Origin: Planococcus maritimus
GTDB taxonomy: Bacteria; Bacillota; Bacilli; Bacillales_A; Planococcaceae
Direction: 5' to 3'
Assembly (NCBI RefSeq): GCF_001687625.2
Contig: NZ_CP016538.2
Location: forward strand, 1,828,501-1,892,500
DNA length: 64,000 bases
Shown here: one piece after another, positions 37,846 to 47,504 of the stretch
Layout: every line of letters starts with the position of its first letter
How positions within the stretch are numbered: position 1 is the first letter of the stretch
Position numbers and translations under genes: made by a program
The notes under the pieces: generated by a model
What the model was told of the DNA's origin: nothing
Seen by the model: the letters and a program-made list of their open reading frames with translations, nothing else
The model's database searches: none

Positions 37846-37902
37846 GTTCCTCTCTCCTTGTCGTGATTCACCAGAAGAAAGGTTCGAAACGCATGTTGCC
37901 AC

Positions 37903-37934
37903 AAAAAATCCCTTAAGTAATAATCACTTAAGGG
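37903..37934 (-). terminator. Terminator of the FMN riboswitch expression platform
   Basis: CCCTTAAGT (37910-37918), loop of 7, ACTTAAGGG (37926-37934), then ATTTTTT on the minus strand, between aptamer and ribU start. A shorter hairpin with T5 lies just after the aptamer (about 37970-37985). Confidence 0.8.
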
Positions 37935-37995
37935 AGAGTCAGGCACACTGAAATAAACGGTCCGCCATATAAAAACGGCATGCGTCCGTACCTTC

Positions 37996-38126
37996 ACCTT
38001 CTCCCATCCAGACTATACTGTCGGCTTTGGAATTTCACCAAATCCTGCTTTTTACGGCTCGCGGGCTGATGGACCGAAACGTCCAATTACCGCCGGTAGG
38101 GAATTGCACCCTGCCCCGAAGATGAA
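37996..38126 (-). ncRNA. FMN riboswitch (RFN element)
   Basis: Read on the minus strand, the conserved RFN blocks occur in order: TCTTCGGGGCAGGGT, AATTCCCTACCGGCGGTA, AGCCCGCGAGC, GATTTGGTGAAATTCC, AAAGCCGACAGT, and the closing GATGGGAGAAGGT that pairs with the 5' end. With FMN bound, transcription into ribU is expected to stop at the downstream hairpin. Confidence 0.96.
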
Positions 38127-38159
38127 TCGATATTTTTTTATACAAGTTAAGTTTATAAA

Positions 38160-38206
38160 AAAAAGACAGCAATGTAAACCATAGTGCTTACATTGCTGTC
38201 TTTTTA
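38160..38206 (-). terminator. Terminator of sigX-rsiX
   Basis: Stem of about 15 bp (AAGACAGCAATGTAA with TTACATTGCTGTCTT, ending 38177 and starting 38188), loop of 10, T8 on the minus strand. Confidence 0.9.
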
Positions 38207-38209
38207 TTT

Positions 38210-39373
38210 TTATGGCCAGTCCATGCGGTTGGGCGAAACCGGCAATTCAAGTTCTTCGGAAAAATCGAAGCCTGACCACTCGGACTGGACCGTATTGACT
38301 ATTGTCAGCGAGGCATCGTAAGACTGTGCAGTAAGCGCCAGGCTTTCGATTAAGCGCATCGCCTCTATTCCCTCTAGTGACTCAAGGTCTAAGGTCTCTT
38401 CGAATGTCACGAGGGCATTTGTGCCATTCATGTCCACATCGTATTCGATGCCATCCGGTACCGGTGAACGATAATCATCATTCGGTGCTTGCTGAAGCGC
38501 GATGAGCGCATCTTCAACGCTCGCTTCAGACAAGCCGTAAGATGGAGCCAAATACCAGTCTTCTGTAGACGAAGCGATCAAATAATAACTTTGGCCTTGA
38601 ACTCCCGGAAGAATTGGTTCAACCATTCCCACGTGTGCTAATTGCGCAGGTTCTCCCGAGACATTTAGTACGCGAATTTCCTCCTCGCCGAAGAAGGTTT
38701 CTTCTAAACTGTGAAGATACAGCAAGGTAGCAGCCGATCCTTGGTCATAATTATGATTCTCTGGGAGGAAATGGCTGATAATCGCACCGTCTTGCTGCAA
38801 GATTCCCTCATATGGATGATACTCATCAAAGCCCAATTTTGATTCGTCGATTTGTTCCGCAAATGCTTCATACAATTCGAGCGAAGTCGGTTCTGTCTCA
38901 TCAACGGATTGTTTTGGAATGATAAAACTCACCGGCACTACGTAACCTCTTTGAGCCAGGCCGATTCGGAGGATTTGAGCGTCTGCTAGGTCTTGTTCAT
39001 ACACTGCTGTACGCAAGGCTTCCGGTTCTTCTATAACCATACTGGCTGCCTCTTCAGGCTCATCAATGGATTGTTCCGTTTGTTCTGTTTGAGCCTCATC
39101 TGCTGTCATCATCGATTCTGCATCGTCACTTTCAGTCTCGCTGCTGCTAGAGTCGTTTCCATTTTGCTGCAGCAAGGAAACCGCCAGCACCGTGATGCTC
39201 AAAAACGCAATGATAGCGACGAGTAATGGCAGCCAGCGCTTAGGCTGCTTCGGAACATACTGTGTCTGCGATACACGTTTATACACTTCGGCTTTGGGCC
39301 GATTATCCTGTATTTTGGGGAAATCCCGCAACAAATTTTCGATTTCTTCATCGTTCCATTTGTCATTCGGCAT
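38210..39373 (-). CDS. rsiX: Anti-sigma-X factor RsiX
   Basis: A 387-residue single-pass protein: short cytosolic N-terminus (1-45) expected to hold SigX, one membrane helix (about 46-68), an acidic linker rich in Ser, Glu and Asp, then an extracytoplasmic part. The last 120 residues look like a GerMN-type domain. The start is ATG 39373, overlapping the sigX end by 11 bases, with GGGGGAGGAG upstream; an in-frame extension to 39580 inside sigX is rejected. Its position after resE and sigX matches B. subtilis. Confidence 0.88.
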   Translation of the reverse strand: MPNDKWNDEEIENLLRDFPKIQDNRPKAEVYKRVSQTQYVPKQPKRWLPLLVAIIAFLSITVLAVSLLQQNGNDSSSSETESDDAESMMTADEAQTEQTEQSIDEPEEAASMVIEEPEALRTAVYEQDLADAQILRIGLAQRGYVVPVSFIIPKQSVDETEPTSLELYEAFAEQIDESKLGFDEYHPYEGILQQDGAIISHFLPENHNYDQGSAATLLYLHSLEETFFGEEEIRVLNVSGEPAQLAHVGMVEPILPGVQGQSYYLIASSTEDWYLAPSYGLSEASVEDALIALQQAPNDDYRSPVPDGIEYDVDMNGTNALVTFEETLDLESLEGIEAMRLIESLALTAQSYDASLTIVNTVQSEWSGFDFSEELELPVSPNRMDWP

Positions 39374-39896
39374 ATTCTCCTCCCCCTTCTGCTTCTCGTA
39401 ATTTTTGGCGGAGGGACCGGATTGCCCGGTGTTGTGTCGTTTTGACTTTGCCTTCCGACCACTCCAGGACTTCAGCCGTTTCCGCAATGGAGAGATCTTG
39501 GAAAAAACGCATAACAATGACCAGTTTCTGATCGCCTGTACACAGATCGAGCATTTGATACAAACGGATCTTGTCTTCATTGAGCAAGGAGACTTCTTCC
39601 GGTATGCGTTCAGTTGAAACCAATTGTTGAGTTTCCCAGTCGAAGAAATCCAGCGAATGTTTTTTCCTCACAGCATTTTTGCGGAAATGGTCGATGGCGA
39701 CGTTTTTAGCAATCGAAAAAAGCCAGGTCTTTTCTGAACTTTTTCCTTGGAACCGGTCATAAGCGCGCAGCACCTTCACATAAACTTCATGCATTAAATC
39801 TTCCGCTACATGCCGATCTTTCACTAAATACACCAAAAACTGAAAGACATCCTGATGGTATTGATCGTATAGCCGATGAAACACGGAGTCATTCAC
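39363..39896 (-). CDS. sigX: ECF sigma factor SigX
   Basis: Extracytoplasmic-function sigma factor; in B. subtilis it adjusts cell-surface charge and resistance to cationic peptides. Of 177 residues, region 2 (about 10-75) includes DLMHEVYVKVLRAYDRF and region 4 (about 110-165) DLSIAETAEVLEWSEGKVKTTQHRAIRSL. It starts with GTG 39896 after a GGGGG site; a nearby ATG is out of frame. A SigX-like promoter precedes it. Confidence 0.92.
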   Translation of the reverse strand: MNDSVFHRLYDQYHQDVFQFLVYLVKDRHVAEDLMHEVYVKVLRAYDRFQGKSSEKTWLFSIAKNVAIDHFRKNAVRKKHSLDFFDWETQQLVSTERIPEEVSLLNEDKIRLYQMLDLCTGDQKLVIVMRFFQDLSIAETAEVLEWSEGKVKTTQHRAIRSLRQKLREAEGGGEYAE

Positions 39897-39918
39897 GCAA
39901 CTCCCCCCGTTCCTTGGA

Positions 39919-39947
39919 TTAGTCGTCTCGACAACAGAAAAGTTACA
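39919..39947 (-). promoter_or_regulatory. Predicted SigX-dependent autoregulatory promoter
   Basis: Minus strand TGTAAC (39942-39947), 16-base spacer, CGAC (39922-39925) followed by TAAT. This fits the TGtAAC...CGaC pattern of SigX promoters and lies 26 bases before the sigX start, overlapping the resE stop. Confidence 0.65.
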
Positions 39948-41721
39948 TTGCCTTCAATGGCAAGGTAAAGATAAACGAAGTGCCTTCGCCAAATTTGCTT
40001 TCGGCGCGGATTTCTCCTGAATGTGCTTTGATGATATTGCTGGCAATCGCAAGGCCGAGTCCTGTGCCGCCTTTGCCGAGCGTTCTGGCTTTGTCCGCTT
40101 TGTAGAAACGCTCGAAGACGAACTCCAGATCCTCGTCAGAGATTCCGGCCCCGGTATCATTGATTGACACTTTTGCGTAGTCTCCCATATTTTCGACAAG
40201 TACTTGTACTTGCCCTCCTTGTGGCGTGTGGCGAAGTGCATTGTCGATCAGATTCGTCATGACCTGTTCGATGCGGTCTTCGTCCAACTCAGCCGCCGAC
40301 CAGTCATCGAGATCAGTAGCAAAGCTTAATTCGATACCTTTTTCTTTTGCAGCTTGGCTAAACTTCAAGGTCATCCGCTCAATCGCATTATTGAATTGCA
40401 CCAATTCTTTGTAGAGGCGCATATGGCCGGATTCCAGTCTGGCCAAGTTCAATAGATCGGTCACCAGGCGCCCCATACGCTGGGATTCCTCGTAAATAAT
40501 TTTCGTCATTTCATTGCGCTCTTCTTCACTTGCGCCGACATCATCAAGCAAGGCTTCACTATAGCCCTGAAGCATGGCGATCGGCGTACGGAGTTCATGA
40601 GACACATTGGCGATAAAATCTTCTCGCAGCTTCTCGAGCCGGTGCTGCTCAGTCATGTTATGAAGTACAGCTACCGCTCCCCGTATGCTCTCGCCACTGT
40701 AAAGCGGGCTGAAGTTCACCGCATAATAAGCACCTTCAATTTCCAATTCTTCTTCAATTTCTTCTTGGAACATCAAAACATGGTCGAGCATATGAAGCAT
40801 TTCCGACGGCAGTGCTTGGGCATTTGACGTGCCATCTTTAGAAAGCCACTGGCGGAGCAGCTTCTCTGCTGGCGGGTTACTTAATAAGATGGTCTTATCC
40901 TGATTGAACGTAATGACCGCATCTGCCATCGAAGTCAAAATGCTCGATAGCTGTTCTTTTTCCTGATTGATCACTTCGAGATGATGTTTTAACTGGCGAC
41001 CCATTTGGTTAAAAGCAATCGCTAACTGGCCGATTTCATCTCCAGAAGAAACTTTCATTTTTGTGTCAAAATTCCCTTTCGCCAACTCAAATGCTCCTTC
41101 GCGCATATTGCGCAGCGGAGAAGTGATACGTGTTGATAAGAAAAAGGCAAAGAACGTCGTCAGCAATAGCGCGATAAATGCGGATAAAAATACGATATTG
41201 GTCGTCCGTTCAGCAGTCCGGTCCATAACTTCCAGTGATTGGTAAATAAATACCGTTCCGTGAAGCCCATCCCCTGTTTGAAGAGGGGATGCCATAACGA
41301 TATACGACTCCATTCGGTCCGCTTCCGATAACGACGGCAGCAGCATTTCCTTAGTGACTGCTTCATCGCTCTCAAATACTTTTTGGAATTCTTGTTCGCT
41401 GACGATCTTTTCCCTGATTTCATCACCATTCAAGCCATCGTGCAAATAATAGGCAATATCCCCCGGCTGTGAAGCGATGACGGCATTCGTTTCTGGACCT
41501 AGCACTTCATCTACGATCGACAAATTGCCTTCCTCATCGTGGTCATTAAAAATCCTGGCGATCATATTCGCCTCATTATGAAGCGCTTCTTCTACTGTCT
41601 CGCTGTGGAAGTTCCCGAGAAACTCCAATAGCAGCACCGTCACAATAAAAAGGACAAAGGAAACGAGAAGCAAAATGGTTACCCACAGCTTCCCGACGAT
41701 GCTATTCCATATTCTATTCAT
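39943..41721 (-). CDS. resE: Sensor histidine kinase ResE
   Basis: Membrane sensor that phosphorylates ResD to control respiration genes. The 592 residues contain two membrane helices (about 13-35 and 168-188) enclosing an external domain. HAMP, then a PAS-like domain (about 250-350), the H-box NVSHELRTPIAML, and the ATPase boxes NLIDNALRHT, DTGAGI and GGTGLGLAI follow. The start is ATG 41721, overlapping the resD stop by 8 bases. Confidence 0.94.
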   Translation of the reverse strand: MNRIWNSIVGKLWVTILLLVSFVLFIVTVLLLEFLGNFHSETVEEALHNEANMIARIFNDHDEEGNLSIVDEVLGPETNAVIASQPGDIAYYLHDGLNGDEIREKIVSEQEFQKVFESDEAVTKEMLLPSLSEADRMESYIVMASPLQTGDGLHGTVFIYQSLEVMDRTAERTTNIVFLSAFIALLLTTFFAFFLSTRITSPLRNMREGAFELAKGNFDTKMKVSSGDEIGQLAIAFNQMGRQLKHHLEVINQEKEQLSSILTSMADAVITFNQDKTILLSNPPAEKLLRQWLSKDGTSNAQALPSEMLHMLDHVLMFQEEIEEELEIEGAYYAVNFSPLYSGESIRGAVAVLHNMTEQHRLEKLREDFIANVSHELRTPIAMLQGYSEALLDDVGASEEERNEMTKIIYEESQRMGRLVTDLLNLARLESGHMRLYKELVQFNNAIERMTLKFSQAAKEKGIELSFATDLDDWSAAELDEDRIEQVMTNLIDNALRHTPQGGQVQVLVENMGDYAKVSINDTGAGISDEDLEFVFERFYKADKARTLGKGGTGLGLAIASNIIKAHSGEIRAESKFGEGTSFIFTLPLKAM

Positions 41722-42430
41722 TGCCAACCTCGAATTTGTATCCGACACCCCAGACGGTGACGATCATCTTAGCGGCGGATTCCGACACCCGATTGAGTTT
41801 TTCGCGCAAGCGTTTAACATGTGTGTCCACCGTACGCAAATCACCGAAAAAGTCATAATGCCATACTTCTTTCAGTAAATGCTCCCGGTCAAATACTTTA
41901 TCCGGCGATTTTGCCAGGAAATACAATAGCTCGTATTCTTTCGGCGTCAAATTTACTTCCACGCCATCTGCTGTTACTCGGTGTGCATCGTGGTCAATCG
42001 TCAAATGTGGAAAAACGACCAGGTCTTTTGAAACGGTCGAACTTGTAGATGGCGAATAGGCGGAAGAACGGCGCAAAATCGCTTTGACGCGCAGCACCAC
42101 TTCACGCGGGCTGAACGGTTTGACGATGTAATCGTCTGCGCCAGATTCAAAGCCTTCCACGCGGTTTGCTTCCTCACCTTTAGCTGTTAGCATGATGATT
42201 GGCGTCATTTTCGTTTCACGTAGTTCTGTCGCCACTTCAATGCCGTCTTTTTCTGGCATCATGAGATCGAGCAAGATGCAATGGTAATCCGTCTCGGTCG
42301 CTTTTTCCAATGCTTCCACACCGTTTTCAGCTTCTTCAACCATATATCCTTCACGCTCGAGATACATTTTTAACAAGCGGCGGATTCTTTCTTCATCGTC
42401 CACTACAAGAATTGTAATTTCTTCAGACAT
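41714..42430 (-). CDS. resD: Response regulator ResD
   Basis: OmpR-type transcription regulator of aerobic and anaerobic respiration. The 238 residues have a receiver domain with acidic pair D11-D12, phosphoacceptor Asp55 (LLDLMMPE) and a conserved Lys in YIVKPF. The winged-helix domain ends KLNRVSESAAKMIVTVWGVGYKF. GGAGGG lies 6 bases before ATG 42430. A terminator separates it from resC, so resDE have their own promoter. Confidence 0.95.
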   Translation of the reverse strand: MSEEITILVVDDEERIRRLLKMYLEREGYMVEEAENGVEALEKATETDYHCILLDLMMPEKDGIEVATELRETKMTPIIMLTAKGEEANRVEGFESGADDYIVKPFSPREVVLRVKAILRRSSAYSPSTSSTVSKDLVVFPHLTIDHDAHRVTADGVEVNLTPKEYELLYFLAKSPDKVFDREHLLKEVWHYDFFGDLRTVDTHVKRLREKLNRVSESAAKMIVTVWGVGYKFEVGNE

Positions 42431-42493
42431 CCTAATCCCTCCAACTTTCATCTCTATTATTTTCATTGTACCGATAAGGGGTGCAAAAATAAA

Positions 42494-42529
42494 CGAAAAG
42501 CCTTTTCCACAATGGAAAAGGCTTTTTCG
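42494..42529 (-). terminator. Terminator of resABC
   Basis: Stem 42494-42509 with 42513-42528 around a 3-base loop, T-rich on the minus strand; it directly follows the resC stop. Confidence 0.85.
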
Positions 42530-43714
42530 TCAAGCGTATGAATGCAGTCCGGCAATGATCAAGTTAACTGCCACCAAGTTGAACATGATGATGACAAACC
42601 CGATGACTGCGAGCCAAGCAGACTTTTCGCCTGCCCAGCCTCGTCCGAGCCGCAAGTGCAGATATGCTGCATAGAATAAAAATGTCACAAGCGCCCAAAC
42701 TTCTTTCGGATCCCAGCCCCAGAAGCGCGACCAGGCGATTTGAGCCCAGATCATAGCGAAAATTAATGCACCGAGTGAAAAGATCGGGAAGCCGATGATA
42801 ACCGACCGATAATTGATCTCGTCCATCAATTGCAAGTTAACGTTTTTTGTAAACGGCTGAAGCATAGCGGAAATCCGTTTCCGGAAGACCAGTCGAATCA
42901 ATGCATATAACACCGTACCGACCACGAGCGACCAAAATACCGTAGTCAATTTTCCAGCATGGACGATTGGCGGCATTTCTACCAACGGCGTCAATGCGCC
43001 ATCTGTCATCGGCTCAAATTCGTTCATGCCAAAAATTGCCGGCATATTATAAGTGATTTCCGATGGTTGTCCATCTTTGTTGACATAAGCGAAATCCGCT
43101 TCGTAATTCGTCAATGTGAAGAATGTGCTCGTCACAACAAAACCAAGCACCAAGACGAGCGAATACATGATGGCTTCAAGCCAAAAGCGCTGCTTCGACT
43201 TTTTCTTTTGATCGACGACTTTTAGCAAATAAATCAAGCCAGCTGCCGCACTGATCGCCAAGATTCCTTCTGCAACAACTACAGTGATAACGTGTATCGC
43301 CAACCAGTTTGTTTGAAGAGCCGGAATCAACGGGCTCACTTCGCTCGGGAACATGCTAGCGTAAGCGATGATCAATAAGGCGATCGGCAAAACGATCATT
43401 CCTAGCACTGCCGTGCGATACAAGGCATAAAGTATAATGAATCCGCCGACTAAAGTCATTCCGAAGGCAGTCGTGAATTCGAACATATTACTGATTGGCG
43501 CATGGCCTGTGACCATCCATCGTGTGATGAAATAGCCCACTTGTGAAACGAAACCGATAACCGTGATGGTGATGGCGACTTTGCCCCAACGCTGTTCAGA
43601 TCTGAATGTGCCTTTTTTATTGCCTTTTACGGCACCACCAAAGACAAACGTTGCGATTAGGTAAGCGATAAAGGCTACGTATAATAGATTGGAACTGATA
43701 TCGGCTAATGTCAT
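42530..43714 (-). CDS. resC: Cytochrome c biogenesis protein ResC (CcsA family)
   Basis: Membrane half of the system II haem exporter/lyase that, with ResB, attaches haem to apocytochromes c such as QcrC. The 394 residues have about eight or nine helices and the haem-binding tryptophan-rich loop [11 protein letters not shown]. The ATG overlaps the resB stop (ATGA). Confidence 0.95.
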   Translation of the reverse strand: MTLADISSNLLYVAFIAYLIATFVFGGAVKGNKKGTFRSEQRWGKVAITITVIGFVSQVGYFITRWMVTGHAPISNMFEFTTAFGMTLVGGFIILYALYRTAVLGMIVLPIALLIIAYASMFPSEVSPLIPALQTNWLAIHVITVVVAEGILAISAAAGLIYLLKVVDQKKKSKQRFWLEAIMYSLVLVLGFVVTSTFFTLTNYEADFAYVNKDGQPSEITYNMPAIFGMNEFEPMTDGALTPLVEMPPIVHAGKLTTVFWSLVVGTVLYALIRLVFRKRISAMLQPFTKNVNLQLMDEINYRSVIIGFPIFSLGALIFAMIWAQIAWSRFWGWDPKEVWALVTFLFYAAYLHLRLGRGWAGEKSAWLAVIGFVIIMFNLVAVNLIIAGLHSYA

Positions 43715-45363
43715 GTCAATTGTTCACCTTCCCTTTTCTCCTGTGCTTCCATGTCTTCCTGTTGGTCGCGATATGTTGGAAGAGAAGCGTGTTCCGTCAC
43801 TTGATCCAAATCTTTTTTCAACCCGAACCAGTTTTTGTTCGTATGGCCCGCAAGCAATATGCTGCCATCCGCTTGCTGTTGAATCCAGAAGCGGCGGTGA
43901 TTAAAGTACATGCCTTGGGCTACGCCGATCATGAAGATCAAACCGCCAAGCCCAAGAATCGGCAAAGTGCGGTCTTTACGTACCGTTAAGCCGGATGCAT
44001 CACGCGTCTCGACGCCCTGGAAGGCAAGTTTGTAATCGTTATCTCCAAGCGGCTCAACTGTGTTCTGAATCGTGATGAAACTCGTTTCTCCATCCGGAGT
44101 ATCAGGAGTTGTCATTTTCACGAGAAATCCTGGATTTTTCGGCAGCGGCGTCGCTGTTTGCGGTTCACCATTTTCGAAACCGGAGAAATCAGGATAATAG
44201 CCGAGCAACTCGACGACCGAGCCGTCTTCAAGCTCATAAGTGGTTTCTGGATTGACCAAATCGATTGTCAACTCTCCACGGCTTTCACTTGTTTCCTTGT
44301 TCTGCAACGCGAAGCTCATGGTTTTCAGCTCATCTTGCTGGAAATCCATCTGATACAAAGCGTAGCCGTCAAATTTAAACGGCTGGTTGACGCGAATGGC
44401 GTGCTCTTCCACTACTTCCATATCGGCTGTATCACCAGGCAATGCGCCTTCTGGAATTTTGTAGAGAACGACGTCGGTTTGGTAGTTTTTCGCTACCGTT
44501 CCAACACGGTCGATCGCTTCACCGAATTTTTCTTCTTCACCTTCACCTGTGTATGTTTCTAAAGTGAACCCTTTGCTTTCTAATACATATCCCGGCGCGT
44601 CTGGAATCGCACGTGTTTCACCTTCACGTATCCACAAAGTTTCGTCTACATAAAAACCAGGCATCATGCGCAACATGACACCGAACAAGAAGATGATCAA
44701 GCCTATGTGATTAACATAAGGGCCCCAGCGCGAAAAACGGCCTTTCTCGGCAAGTAAGCCATTTTTATCAGTCGACACTTTGTATTTCAAACCGGTTAAT
44801 TTCTCTTCGGCTTTTTTAAGCGTGTCCGCATCTCCCGGTCCTTCTGCCACAATACGCTGCTTATGCATAAAGCTGGAATGGCGCAGCACTCGCTGGTTTT
44901 TCAAGGATCTATAAAGCGGCACAAACCGGTCGAGGCTCGCGATGATCAGTGAAATCGCAAGCATCCCAACCAGGCTGATAAACCAGAAGGAATTGTATAA
45001 ATCATGGAAGCCGAGTGCGTGATACACCGTCCCGATACTGCCGTAAATATCGGTGTAATAAGCCTCGATATCTGCTTCCGTCGTTGCTGGGACGTATTGT
45101 TTTTGAGGCAAAATGGTGCCGAGTGCCGCGGCAATCAATAAGACGATGATGATTCCGACGCCCACTTTCACGCTTGAAAAGAAGTTCCAGATTTTATCAA
45201 TAATTGACTTATTATAAGTCTGGGAACGTCTGGCCGTTCCTTCATAGCGCATATCCGCTAACTTTTTGTCTTGCTCTTGTTCATTAAGCGGCCGTCCGCA
45301 CGATTCACAAAGAATAGTGCCTGGCGGATTTTCATGGCCGCATTTGCAAATCAATTTGTCCAT
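43711..45363 (-). CDS. resB: Cytochrome c biogenesis protein ResB
   Basis: Partner of ResC in haem delivery. The 550 residues begin with a cytosolic zinc-ribbon (Cys6, Cys8, Cys19, Cys22), also found in the Bacillus protein. Then come about three N-terminal helices, a large external domain (about 230-500), and a final helix near 450-475. AAGGAG precedes ATG 45363. It lies between resA and resC. Confidence 0.94.
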   Translation of the reverse strand: MDKLICKCGHENPPGTILCESCGRPLNEQEQDKKLADMRYEGTARRSQTYNKSIIDKIWNFFSSVKVGVGIIIVLLIAAALGTILPQKQYVPATTEADIEAYYTDIYGSIGTVYHALGFHDLYNSFWFISLVGMLAISLIIASLDRFVPLYRSLKNQRVLRHSSFMHKQRIVAEGPGDADTLKKAEEKLTGLKYKVSTDKNGLLAEKGRFSRWGPYVNHIGLIIFLFGVMLRMMPGFYVDETLWIREGETRAIPDAPGYVLESKGFTLETYTGEGEEEKFGEAIDRVGTVAKNYQTDVVLYKIPEGALPGDTADMEVVEEHAIRVNQPFKFDGYALYQMDFQQDELKTMSFALQNKETSESRGELTIDLVNPETTYELEDGSVVELLGYYPDFSGFENGEPQTATPLPKNPGFLVKMTTPDTPDGETSFITIQNTVEPLGDNDYKLAFQGVETRDASGLTVRKDRTLPILGLGGLIFMIGVAQGMYFNHRRFWIQQQADGSILLAGHTNKNWFGLKKDLDQVTEHASLPTYRDQQEDMEAQEKREGEQLT

Positions 45364-45376
45364 CCGAAAAATCTCC

Positions 45377-45928
45377 TTATTCAGGTTTGATTTCTTCCAT
45401 AAAACCTGCGATATCCTGCTCTGTCATTTCACCGGTCACGATGCGCTGGATTTCGCCTTGTGGGTTTACCAGCATGGTCGTTGGAAGCGGGCGGATATTA
45501 TATGCCGTCATGACGCTTTTATCGCGGTCGATGACAATTGGAAAATTGAGGCCGTATTGACGCGCGAACGTCTCGACTTCAAAATTCGATTGTGCAATAT
45601 TCACCGCGAGGACTTGGACGCCTTGATCTTCATACACTTCAAACTGGCTGGCCATTGCGGGCATTTCTTTGATGCATGGCTCACACCATGTGCCCCAGAA
45701 ATTGAGGAATACACCTTGGCCCTCATAATCGGACAGCTTATGGGTTTCCCCGTCAAGATCCGTCAGCGTGAAATCCGGTGCCGCATCTCCCACTTTCAGC
45801 ACTTCCACTTCGTCGGCGGTCACACTATTGTAAATCGTATAACCGATAGCTGCGACTAGTAACAGCAAAATAACGGAGCGCATGATCGTCCTGTTTTTCT
45901 TCTTGTTGCTTTTTTTCTCCGTACTCAT
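45377..45928 (-). CDS. resA: Thiol-disulfide oxidoreductase ResA
   Basis: Membrane-anchored thioredoxin-like protein that reduces the CXXCH cysteines of apocytochrome c before haem attachment. Of 183 residues, the anchor helix is about 15-35 and the active site is WCEPC with Cys82 and Cys85, the same CEPC as in B. subtilis. The start is ATG 45928 after AAGGAGG. It is the first gene of resABC, 13 bases before resB. Confidence 0.96.
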   Translation of the reverse strand: MSTEKKSNKKKNRTIMRSVILLLLVAAIGYTIYNSVTADEVEVLKVGDAAPDFTLTDLDGETHKLSDYEGQGVFLNFWGTWCEPCIKEMPAMASQFEVYEDQGVQVLAVNIAQSNFEVETFARQYGLNFPIVIDRDKSVMTAYNIRPLPTTMLVNPQGEIQRIVTGEMTEQDIAGFMEEIKPE

Positions 45929-46017
45929 ATAGATCCTCCTTCGAGGGATTAGATGCACATCAATTATAGCAAAGTTTCATCAGCCGCCTGTCCGCAGTTT
46001 TGAAGGGTTTGTGAACG

Positions 46018-46749
46018 TTAGCGCCGTTTGCCTGTATCCGCCAGAACGCGCAATTGTTTCACTTCGTGAGGGCTTAGCTCTCTCGATTCGCCGGCGTTCA
46101 GGCTATGCAGCGTCAAAAAAGCAAATTGTTCACGACTGAGTTTCTGCACCGGGAAGCCGATTGCTTCGAACATGCGGCGGACTTGACGGTTGCGTCCTTC
46201 GTGAATCGTGATTTGGACAATCGCTTTTGAAGCTTTCGCATCCGCTGACAATAATTTCACTTTCGCCGGCGCTGTCATGCCATCTTCCAATTTAATGCCG
46301 CGCTCTAGTTTTTGAAGATCTTCTCTGGCTGGAATACCCTTTAGCCGCGCGACATACGTCTTGTCGATTTCAAACTTCGGGTGAGTCAGGCTATTGGCGA
46401 ATTCGCCATCGTTTGTCAACAGCAGCAATCCTGAAGTGTCGTAATCAAGACGCCCGACAGGATAAATGCGTTCTTCGACGTTCGGGAAGAAATCCGTGAC
46501 TACTTTGCGGTTTTTGTCATCGGACACTGCCGAAATAACGCCGCGCGGCTTATAGAGTAGAAAATAGACTTTGCGTTCTTTCTCCATTTGCACGCCTTCC
46601 ACTTCAATTTTATCGGAAGGGGTCACTTTGATGCCCAATTCCTTAACCGTTTTGCCGTTCACTTTCACTTTTCCATCCAAAATCATTTGTTCTGCTTTGC
46701 GCCTAGATGCAATTCCTGCATGCGCCATTACCTTTTGCAATCTTTCCAT
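46018..46749 (-). CDS. rluB: Ribosomal large-subunit pseudouridine synthase B
   Basis: Converts a uridine of 23S rRNA helix 89 (near 2605 in E. coli numbering) to pseudouridine. Of 243 residues, an S4 RNA-binding domain is at 1-60 and the catalytic Asp is in VGRLDYDTSGLLLLTNDG; KPRGVISA and EGRNRQVRRMFE are further family motifs. It lies between scpB and resA. B. subtilis has ypuI, dacB and spmAB between scpB and rluB; none is present here. Confidence 0.94.
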   Translation of the reverse strand: MERLQKVMAHAGIASRRKAEQMILDGKVKVNGKTVKELGIKVTPSDKIEVEGVQMEKERKVYFLLYKPRGVISAVSDDKNRKVVTDFFPNVEERIYPVGRLDYDTSGLLLLTNDGEFANSLTHPKFEIDKTYVARLKGIPAREDLQKLERGIKLEDGMTAPAKVKLLSADAKASKAIVQITIHEGRNRQVRRMFEAIGFPVQKLSREQFAFLTLHSLNAGESRELSPHEVKQLRVLADTGKRR

Positions 46750-46821
46750 TTCCTGTTCACCCCATCTAATTAAATACCGGCCGCATAGGCAGCCGATTTA
46801 CGTTTTCCGCAGTCTTTCTAA

Positions 46822-46844
46822 CCGGAATTATGGCATAATTCCGG
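46822..46844. repeat. Perfect palindrome between scpB and rluB
   Basis: CCGGAATTAT (46822-46831), 3-base spacer, ATAATTCCGG (46835-46844). There is no T tract after it, so it is not a terminator. Possible operator or RNA hairpin in the rluB leader. Confidence 0.6.
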
Positions 46845-46866
46845 CCAAAGAGAAAGCGCATCGCTT

Positions 46867-46902
46867 AAATGAAAAGAAGACTGTCCATGCGTCCCAGTCT
46901 TC
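46867..46902 (-). terminator. Terminator of scpAB
   Basis: GAAGACTG (46876-46883), loop of 11, CAGTCTTC (46895-46902), then TTTTCATTT on the minus strand. Confidence 0.75.
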
Positions 46903-46913
46903 CCAGTAAGCTC

Positions 46914-47504
46914 CTATGCATTTACTTCTTCTTTGAATGCTTCTTGAAATTTTGTCATAAAGAGATCCGCGTCTTCTTCTGGCTCCTCTGACATCTCTTC
47001 AGGTAGAGGAGGCAATTCCTTCAAGTTTTTCAGCCCAAAGTAATTGAGAAATTCGTCAGTCGTGCCGTACAAAATGGCACGCCCTGTGCCTTCAGCGCGG
47101 CCGCATTCTTGGATTAAGCCTTTTGCAGCAAGTGTTGTCAGTGCTTTCTCACTTTTCACACCGCGCAAATCTTCCAATTCCACCCGCGTAATCGGCTGTT
47201 TATAAGCCACAATCGCGAGCACTTCAAGCGACGCTTGTGACAGCGATTGGGGCGTCGGATTCTCGACTAGCTTTTGAATGGTGTCTGCCATGTCGGGCTT
47301 CGTCACCAACTGGTAAACACCCGCCAACTCTTTTAACATGATGCCAAAAACGCCTTCACTATAGCGGCTCTTCAACTCATTGAGCGCCTCTTCCACTTGA
47401 TCTGCGTCGGCCTCTGTCAAAAACTGCAATTGGCTAAAACTTAAACCATCGTCTCCTGTAACGAATAGCAATGCTTCAATTTGGCCCAAAAGGTTCTTCT
47501 TCAT
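46914..47504 (-). CDS. scpB: Segregation and condensation protein B
   Basis: Winged-helix kite subunit of the SMC-ScpAB condensin complex, needed for chromosome segregation. Of 196 residues, two winged-helix domains are followed by an acidic tail; typical segments are ALLFVTGDDGLS, LAIVAYKQPITRVELEDLRGV and LLYGTTDEFLNYFGL-like ILYGTTDEFLNYFGL. It overlaps the scpA end by 29 bases. Confidence 0.95.
   Translation of the reverse strand: MKKNLLGQIEALLFVTGDDGLSFSQLQFLTEADADQVEEALNELKSRYSEGVFGIMLKELAGVYQLVTKPDMADTIQKLVENPTPQSLSQASLEVLAIVAYKQPITRVELEDLRGVKSEKALTTLAAKGLIQECGRAEGTGRAILYGTTDEFLNYFGLKNLKELPPLPEEMSEEPEEDADLFMTKFQEAFKEEVNA

Noticed and set aside
39374-39580. N-terminal extension of the rsiX reading frame
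   Set aside because: It lies inside sigX on the same strand in another frame; ATG 39373 has a strong ribosome binding site.
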